Assembly (NCBI GenBank): GCA_013373005.1
Contig: JABXIP010000150.1
Location: 1 to 10,517 of the forward strand
Reading direction: 5' to 3'
Source of the DNA: Cytophagia bacterium
GTDB taxonomy: Bacteria; Bacteroidota; Bacteroidia; Cytophagales; Cyclobacteriaceae
DNA: 10,517 nt
Numbering within the stretch: position 1 is the first letter of the stretch; the number at the start of each line of letters is the position of its first letter. A model generated the notes under the pieces. The model did no database searches, had not been told where the DNA came from, and saw only the letters and a program-made list of their open reading frames with translations. This document shows positions 6,557 through 10,517 of this stretch, piece by piece. A program made the translations under genes and the position numbers.

Positions 6557-7816
6557 TTAATCAAAAATCACTTGATCGATCTCTGACCATCTCACGTAAA
6601 TTGGCTCAGCATTTTGCGAAGGGAAAATCAGTATGCCATCATTCTGGTCGCTAACATCTCGGGCACCACCCAAAAGTAAGTTTGTGCCATTCTTAAGTAT
6701 GATGTTAGAGTAACTGTAGTTCTTCGGAACAATGCTCTTAATATTTCTGAAAGGAATCTGATAAGTGACTTCGTCATCGTTGGCATCGAGCATTTCGAAT
6801 TCCCAGGCTTCATCTAAGTCATAAGCCAACAGACCTTTATGTTCTTTGCCATCTACGGTCACAACAGTTCCGGAGATCCCTTTCGGGTTGGCGAAGTCAT
6901 TATACTCAAGTATCCATTCATTATTTGGCTCTATAATTTCTATATCATAAAAATCTCTCCATGGCACCATAACTCTTCCCATTTCAGGGTCGAAAATTAC
7001 TACCCCTCTATTTTCTCTGTTCACATCGTTAGAACCTGTCAGGTAAAAATCTCTGCCTGAATGAAGCACCAGGTCAACCCCATTTCCTCTTTTGGTGATG
7101 GTCTTAATACTTCTGAAGGGAATATCTTTTTTGCCATCCCTGTCTTCTCCATTGAGGAGTTCATCCATAAACCTTTCATCGCTGTCCCACTGAATCAAGC
7201 CTTTGAAAGTTCCTTTTCTTCCGGCATTTACTATACCGTAAATCGGTTCTCCGAAACCAGCGTTCGACCCCTCAGGTGCTGCTGAAAAACGTACTTCTTT
7301 TATTCTATCCCATTTAATTGGGAAGTCGCCTAATTCAAAATCGTGAACCACCACACTGGTACCTAAATCCGAATAGTTGCTTCCTTCAGCTTCCAGAATA
7401 ACGCCATTTTTAAGGGTAAGTCTGGCTCGAGACCTACCGCTTGGCTCTACTATTTTAATATCACCAAATTGAATATCTAATTGATGTTGGGTTCTGGAGA
7501 AACGATCTTCCCAAATGCTCAATACGCCTAAATCTATTCCTAACCATGATGAACCACCATCTTGTTGCTGTTGATTCAGTTCGTTCACCTCTTTTTTGGA
7601 AAGGAACTTTAGAAAATCATTTGATCGCTTCACAGCATTGAAGAGCTCCACCCAATATACCTCATCGGTTCCCCATCGAATATGACCTTTATATACGTCT
7701 CCATCTACGGTTTCAATTTCACCATACATGAATGGATTCCTTTCCTGAGCTTTTGCTTCGCTAAGGACGATAAGCAAACCAATGCCTATGCCGAGAAATA
7801 GTAAAATGCTTCTCAT
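6557..7816 (-). CDS. Secreted triple-repeat protein B (paralogue of the 3406-4635 product)
   Basis: A 419-aa exported protein of unrecognised function. ATG7816 gives a signal peptide MRSILLFLGI...AKAQ, with likely cleavage after Ala23, and has AAAGG about 10 nt upstream. The frame is open to 7912, but that extension contains the best promoter box (7854-7861), so upstream starts were rejected. Three units at about 29-177, 191-294 and 313-418 mirror protein A. Shared signatures include YGxIxTVDGDxYxGxIRWG (31-49), GLIQWDSDERF (206-216), YLTGSNDVNRENRGV (258-272), VPWRDF (284-289), DLDEAWEFEML (333-343), IPFRNIKSI (354-362) and GARDVSDQNDGIL (384-396). Even the DNA encoding GSNDVN is nearly identical in A and B, which points to duplication under strong constraint. 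Unit 1 also carries the insert (about 62-110), here Gln-rich. It is the first gene of the unit that continues into the kinase and regulator. Confidence 0.8.
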   Translation of the reverse strand: MRSILLFLGIGIGLLIVLSEAKAQERNPFMYGEIETVDGDVYKGHIRWGTDEVYWVELFNAVKRSNDFLKFLSKKEVNELNQQQQDGGSSWLGIDLGVLSIWEDRFSRTQHQLDIQFGDIKIVEPSGRSRARLTLKNGVILEAEGSNYSDLGTSVVVHDFELGDFPIKWDRIKEVRFSAAPEGSNAGFGEPIYGIVNAGRKGTFKGLIQWDSDERFMDELLNGEDRDGKKDIPFRSIKTITKRGNGVDLVLHSGRDFYLTGSNDVNRENRGVVIFDPEMGRVMVPWRDFYDIEIIEPNNEWILEYNDFANPKGISGTVVTVDGKEHKGLLAYDLDEAWEFEMLDANDDEVTYQIPFRNIKSIVPKNYSYSNIILKNGTNLLLGGARDVSDQNDGILIFPSQNAEPIYVRWSEIDQVIFD

Positions 7817-7853
7817 GAGCTGTTGACCTTTATGTAGCTTCGTTTGCATACTA

Positions 7854-7886
7854 CAAACGTAGGCCTTCAGTTGCCAGAGAAGAACC
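7854..7886 (-). promoter_or_regulatory. Promoter of the B-kinase-regulator operon
   Basis: On the minus strand TACGTTTG (7861-7854) is a perfect match to the Bacteroidota -7 element TAnnTTTG. Twenty nt upstream lies GGTTC (7886-7882) inside TTTTTCGGTTC, at the -33 position and itself like a LytTR GTT core. Transcription would start near 7848, giving a leader of about 32 nt before ATG7816. This decides the start of paralogue B. Confidence 0.65.
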
Positions 7887-7902
7887 GAAAAAGATTGGAC
7901 TA

Positions 7903-7927
7903 GGGAATTCACTGACCGAATCGGGAT
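7903..7927 (-). promoter_or_regulatory. 25-nt motif shared with the protein A promoter region
   Basis: Twenty of 25 positions match 4708-4732: both begin ATCCCGATTC and end ATTCCC, with GT and two G's conserved between. In both places the motif is 41 nt upstream of the -7 box. Here the GT core (GGTCAG) is 31 bp, three helical turns, from the GGTTC at -33, rather than 21 bp. It is most likely the operator of the LytTR regulator encoded in the same unit. Confidence 0.6.
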
Positions 7928-7941
7928 TTTCTAAAGATCAA

Positions 7942-9024
7942 TTAGTCTGGGAATTTAGACTTATCCAGTCCTGGAATTATTCGCAAAGCATTTTTGTAGT
8001 ACAGCTTTTTCAAGATTTCATCCGGAAGCCCGAGCCCATACATTCTCCAGAATGCATGATAGCGCTTGTAGTAAGGGAAATATTCGTCTTCGGTTTCCAG
8101 CACTCTGAAGTAGGTATAATACTCCTCAGGATTATACGCATCCTTTCCGAAAACCACTCTGTCCTGATATTTCTCAAAGAACTTGTTGGCCATTTTAGGC
8201 TGACGTCCAAGCTCTGCTATTACCGCTCCAATTTCTACCATCATGTTAGGCATAGCGTCTAGAAGTTCTCCTAAATGGGCAAGGTCATTGGCATACCAAC
8301 CCATGTGTGCTGCTATGAAAGTAGTGTTCTTATGCTTTTTGAACACATTATGTTGTTCCTCAATCAAAGTCTCGAACGGAACAGGATCATCAGCCTCGCG
8401 CTTTCTTCTAGGATGTGTTTTAAGCTCCAACCATCTTTCATTATTGGCATCGAATGGCTCCCAGAATTGTTTTGGGTCTGCTGTATGAATAAGTACAGGA
8501 ATTCCTAATTCGCCACATTTTTCCCAAACCGGGTCTAGCCTAGGGTCGTCAACGGCCACTCTGTTTCCATCTGCATCAGTTACTGACAGGCCTAAGCTTT
8601 TGAAAATCTTTAGTCCACTGGCACCTTGCTCCACATCTCGCTCCAGTTGGGCCGCGGCTCTTTCTCCCCAACTGTCATCCAGATTGTTGAAATTTAGGTT
8701 GGCAAAAACCACAAAACGATCTGGCTCATTGGCGCGAATGTTCGTCATGGCATCAGCTATGGCCTTTCCACTTCCCCCTGAAAGGTTGACCATCAGCCCC
8801 ATATTCAATGCGTCCATTTCTGCTGCCAGAGCACCTAAATCTCTTTCACCCATTCTCCACTGATGGCTATGAACATCGATAAAAGGAAACTTGGCTCGCT
8901 GCACCGTATGCTCAGGAACCACTAAAGACGAAGGCGGATCATATTCTTCGAAAGTGACAGTTTGTGCATTTATTGCCGTAGCCAAAAATGAAAGGGCTAA
9001 AATTGAAAAGAAGGTCTTCTTCAT
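7942..9024 (-). CDS. Secreted amidohydrolase (Amidohydro_2-like TIM barrel)
   Basis: A 360-aa metal-dependent hydrolase with a signal peptide (MKKTFFSILALSFLATAINA, cleavage before Gln21), so it acts in the periplasm or outside. Metal-ligand motifs of the amidohydrolase superfamily are in order: HxH at 52-54 (FIDVHSH), His180 (PVLIHTADP), His240 (FIAAHMGW) and Asp295 (VVFGKDAYNP). Lys139 and Lys142 in SGLKIFKSLG lie in the third strand region. These fit the Amidohydro_2 group, which includes decarboxylases and lactone or amide hydrolases acting on carboxylated substrates; the substrate cannot be read from the sequence. The tail contains YYKRYHAFWRMYGLGLPDEILKKLYYKNA, the usual closing helix of the family. 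The start codon is the first ATG before the signal peptide. It is co-oriented with paralogue B, but 125 nt and a separate promoter lie between them. It is divergent from the SDR gene, 94 nt away. Confidence 0.85.
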   Translation of the reverse strand: MKKTFFSILALSFLATAINAQTVTFEEYDPPSSLVVPEHTVQRAKFPFIDVHSHQWRMGERDLGALAAEMDALNMGLMVNLSGGSGKAIADAMTNIRANEPDRFVVFANLNFNNLDDSWGERAAAQLERDVEQGASGLKIFKSLGLSVTDADGNRVAVDDPRLDPVWEKCGELGIPVLIHTADPKQFWEPFDANNERWLELKTHPRRKREADDPVPFETLIEEQHNVFKKHKNTTFIAAHMGWYANDLAHLGELLDAMPNMMVEIGAVIAELGRQPKMANKFFEKYQDRVVFGKDAYNPEEYYTYFRVLETEDEYFPYYKRYHAFWRMYGLGLPDEILKKLYYKNALRIIPGLDKSKFPD

Positions 9025-9118
9025 AAGTTAGTCGTTTAAGCCTTTATCGTAATTGCTGTAAATATGTTTTTTAAGCTGACGATAAGCATGTAATTTATTC
9101 ACCTTAATTGGATTAGAC

Positions 9119-9877
9119 ATGGAAATTTCTTTGAGTGGGCAAGTGGTTTTAGTGACAGGGGCTTCGCGTGGTATTGGTGCTGCCATAGCCAAAGCATGCT
9201 CAGATTCTGGAGCAAAAGTAGCTTTGCATTACAACTCCAATGAAACACAGGCCAATGAGTTACTGGCTTCTATAAGTTCGGAGTCGAAGGCCTTTCAGGC
9301 TAACCTGGGTAACACCGATTCACTTATTCACTTGTTTGAGCAAGTAGTTGATCATTTTGGGCAGGTCGATGTGTTGGTGAACAATGCCGGTATAGCTATT
9401 TCATCGGATATGGAGGGGGCTAACGAATCATGGGTTCATGATTGGGATACCACATTTGCAGTGAATACGAGGGCTCAGGGCTTACTCTGTAAGTTGGCCA
9501 TTGAACATTTTAGTAAAAGAGGAGGAGGGCGCATTATCAATATTTCTTCGCGTGCGGCTTTTAGAGGAGACACGGGAGACTATCTGGCTTATGGTGCTTC
9601 AAAAGGAGCTATTGTGGCATTGACCAGATCTATTGCCAGGTATTATGGTAAGCAAAATATTGCAGCATTCAATATTGCTCCGGGCTTTGTTAGAACGGAT
9701 ATGGCTCAGGATTTCATGGATTTATATGGTGAAGATTATGCCTTGAATGACATTGCCCTCAACAAACTGACAGAGCCTCAAGATTTGGCTCCAATGATAG
9801 TTTTACTGGCTTCGGGCATGGCAGATCATGCCACAGGTTGCACAATCGACATTAATGCGGGAAGCTATGTGCATTAA
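9119..9877 (+). CDS. Short-chain dehydrogenase/reductase (FabG-like SDR)
   Basis: A 252-aa cytoplasmic NAD(P)-dependent oxidoreductase of the classical SDR family, of the usual length. The Rossmann motif TGASRGIG lies at 13-20, NNAG at 88-91, Asn116 in AVNTRA, catalytic Ser at about 143-144 (NISSRAA), and the active-site Tyr158/Lys162 in YGASK, followed by IAPGFVRTDM (186-195). All catalytic residues are present. The C-terminus ends GCTIDINAGSYVH, close to the common 'G..i.vdGG' ending. Arg17 after the glycine motif and no acidic residue at the end of the second strand (ALHYNSN) suggest NADP(H) preference. The substrate is not determinable; 3-oxoacyl-ACP reductase-like or a sugar or alcohol dehydrogenase are all possible. 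It is transcribed alone, divergent from the amidohydrolase, and is followed by a hairpin. Confidence 0.88.
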   Translation: MEISLSGQVVLVTGASRGIGAAIAKACSDSGAKVALHYNSNETQANELLASISSESKAFQANLGNTDSLIHLFEQVVDHFGQVDVLVNNAGIAISSDMEGANESWVHDWDTTFAVNTRAQGLLCKLAIEHFSKRGGGRIINISSRAAFRGDTGDYLAYGASKGAIVALTRSIARYYGKQNIAAFNIAPGFVRTDMAQDFMDLYGEDYALNDIALNKLTEPQDLAPMIVLLASGMADHATGCTIDINAGSYVH

Positions 9878-9898
9878 TAAAATCGACTTGGCGAAATA

Positions 9899-9931
9899 GT
9901 TTATCACTCTCATTTTTTGAGAGTGATAAAC
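9899..9931 (+). terminator. Strong hairpin after the SDR gene
   Basis: A perfect 14-bp stem pairs GTTTATCACTCTCA (9899-9912) with 9918-9931 around a five-T loop, 22 nt after the SDR stop codon. The sequence after it (TTAAAGTTTG) is only moderately T-rich, so it is a probable but not classical terminator. It is also 31 nt upstream of the first peptide gene and could insulate or regulate that unit. Confidence 0.6.
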
Positions 9932-9962
9932 TTAAAGTTTGTTAATAACAAAAATTGACAAA

Positions 9963-10142
9963 ATGAAAAAAGAAGAAATTGAATTAAAGGACCTTACCAA
10001 AGACGAGATGACTTTGGTTCAAGGAGGATGGGTTGGATGGTTAATCTCTGGAGTTGTTGCACTTTATGCAGCCAGTGATAGAATTGAAAGCTACTTTGAA
10101 GAATTGGGTGAAGAAATTGGAAAAACAATCAAAGGAAATTGA
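9963..10142 (+). CDS. Double-glycine leader peptide 1 (bacteriocin-like, acidic core)
   Basis: A 59-aa precursor. The start is ATG9963; an in-frame TTG at 9939 would add eight residues but is not needed. The leader, residues 1-22, is charged and ends LTKDEMTLVQGG, a double-glycine processing site of the kind cut by peptidase-containing C39 ABC exporters. The core, residues 23-59, begins WVGWLISGVVALYAAS, hydrophobic and likely helical, then becomes acidic (RIESYFEELGEEIGKTIKGN), with net charge about -3. GEEIG (core 27-31) is a GxxxG helix-packing motif. It has no Cys, so neither disulfide nor lanthionine links are expected. The gene lies 1 nt before a second such gene with an oppositely charged core. 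It resembles one half of a class IIb bacteriocin; a signalling peptide is the alternative. No transporter or immunity gene lies within the window. Confidence 0.72.
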   Translation: MKKEEIELKDLTKDEMTLVQGGWVGWLISGVVALYAASDRIESYFEELGEEIGKTIKGN

Positions 10143-10143
10143 A

Positions 10144-10326
10144 ATGAGAAGTATTAAAAAAGTTAAGTGTAAAGAACTTTCTAATACCGAATTGATTGAA
10201 ATCTCCGCTGGGGGTTGGTTTGATTTAGTAGAAAAGCTGGCAGATGGCATTGCCAAAATTGCCACTCCATTAGTCGGTTCAGCATTGATTGGTTTAAAAA
10301 ATGGTATTAAAAAAGGTTTAACCTGA
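10144..10326 (+). CDS. Double-glycine leader peptide 2 (bacteriocin-like, basic core)
   Basis: A 60-aa precursor starting at ATG10144, 1 nt after the stop codon of peptide 1. The frame is open further upstream, but earlier starts lie inside peptide 1 and would bury the leader. Residues 1-24 end ELSNTELIEISAGG, an almost textbook LSxxELxxIxGG leader. The core, residues 25-60, starts with Trp like peptide 1 and reads as an amphipathic helix, WFDLVEKLADGIAKIA, then a Pro, then a Gly-rich helix containing GLKNG and GIKKG. These give GxxxGxxxG at core 26, 30 and 34. Its net charge is about +2, opposite to peptide 1. Equal length, shared Trp start, GxxxG in both and opposite charge fit two-peptide bacteriocins, whose halves pair through GxxxG helices in the target membrane. 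The only Cys is in the leader (Cys9). Confidence 0.75.
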   Translation: MRSIKKVKCKELSNTELIEISAGGWFDLVEKLADGIAKIATPLVGSALIGLKNGIKKGLT

Positions 10327-10367
10327 TAATTAATGCCTCAGAAGCCGGAAATAGTTTAATTTCGAAC

Positions 10368-10517
10368 ATTAAACAAAAGAAGAAACGCTGTACCTGGTGC
10401 GAAAATACCTTTGATGATTATGTCAAATACCACGATGGAGAATGGGGAGTGCCTGTTCATGACGATAGAACTCACTTTGAATTTCTGATTCTCGAAGGTG
10501 CTCAAGCAGGTTTAAGC
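10368..10517 (+). CDS. tag: DNA-3-methyladenine glycosylase I, N-terminal part (cut by window end)
   Basis: The visible residues include KKKRCTWCENTFDDYVKYHD then GEWGVPVHDD and FEFLILEGAQAGLS, which matches the Tag N-terminus closely. Tag removes 3-methyladenine from alkylated DNA in base excision repair. The zinc ligands equivalent to E. coli Cys4 and His17 are present (RCTWC, YHD), as is the catalytic Glu in LEGAQAGLS. The start is uncertain. In this frame a stop lies at 10308-10310, and from there to the conserved RC no ATG, GTG or TTG occurs. ATT10368 places the start at the position usual for the family; ATT10359, ATT10329 or CTG10323 are others. ATG10333 is in another frame and leads to a stop after eight codons. 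The gene probably begins with a rare start codon, or the sequence holds an indel. It is co-oriented with the peptide genes, which are unlikely to be functionally related. Confidence 0.85.
   Translation, partial: MKQKKKRCTWCENTFDDYVKYHDGEWGVPVHDDRTHFEFLILEGAQAGLS

Noticed and set aside
7817..7912. Longer N-terminus for protein B starting at 7912 or 7849
   Set aside because: The extension contains the best promoter box (7854-7861), and the predicted transcription start lies at or beyond these start codons.
10041..10265. 74-aa minus-strand open frame across the two peptide genes
   Set aside because: It overlaps two tightly spaced plus-strand genes with clear leader motifs and has no promoter or domain of its own.
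10333..10359. ATG10333 as a small gene or as the tag start
   Set aside because: It is out of frame with tag and reaches a stop after eight codons.

Overview
The window looks like the chromosome of a marine-type Bacteroidota, probably order Cytophagales (inference). The support is weak Shine-Dalgarno sequences with AT-rich leaders, promoters resembling the Bacteroidota TTTG/TAnnTTTG pattern, a lipoprotein whose Cys is followed at once by acidic residues, and LytS/LytR-type two-component genes. No tRNA, rRNA, CRISPR array, insertion sequence or integrase was seen.

Layout. (1) 29-655 (+): a haem-copper oxidase subunit III-like membrane protein, the tail of what is probably a respiratory cluster to the left. 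(2) 827-3263 (+): a 711-aa lipoprotein ending in a domain that resembles RNase A-like/BECR-fold bacterial toxins, followed 1 nt later by a small acidic protein that is the obvious immunity candidate. A strong hairpin ends this unit and a second, oppositely facing terminator closes the leftward unit beside it. (3) 3406-7816 (-): four co-oriented genes transcribed leftward. They are paralogue B (three repeats, secreted), a LytS-type histidine kinase, a LytTR response regulator, and paralogue A (three repeats, secreted). A shared 25-nt motif (20/25 identical) lies upstream of both A and B, exactly 41 nt before a TAnnTTTG-like promoter box in each case. Upstream of A the motif is part of a 21-bp-spaced direct repeat of the LytTR-box type. 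(4) 7942-9024 (-): a secreted amidohydrolase; 9119-9877 (+), divergent: an SDR oxidoreductase ending at a 14-bp hairpin. (5) 9963-10326 (+): two tiny adjacent genes with double-glycine leaders and GxxxG-containing cores of opposite charge, resembling a two-peptide (class IIb) bacteriocin. (6) 10368-end (+): the start of DNA-3-methyladenine glycosylase I (tag), with no ATG/GTG/TTG start in frame.

How the parts may work together. The kinase-regulator pair most plausibly controls the two secreted repeat proteins that flank it, through the shared promoter motif, making a compact self-contained signalling unit of unknown purpose. The toxin/immunity pair and the two-peptide locus are separate candidate antagonism cargo. 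The functions of proteins A and B are not recognisable from sequence alone.
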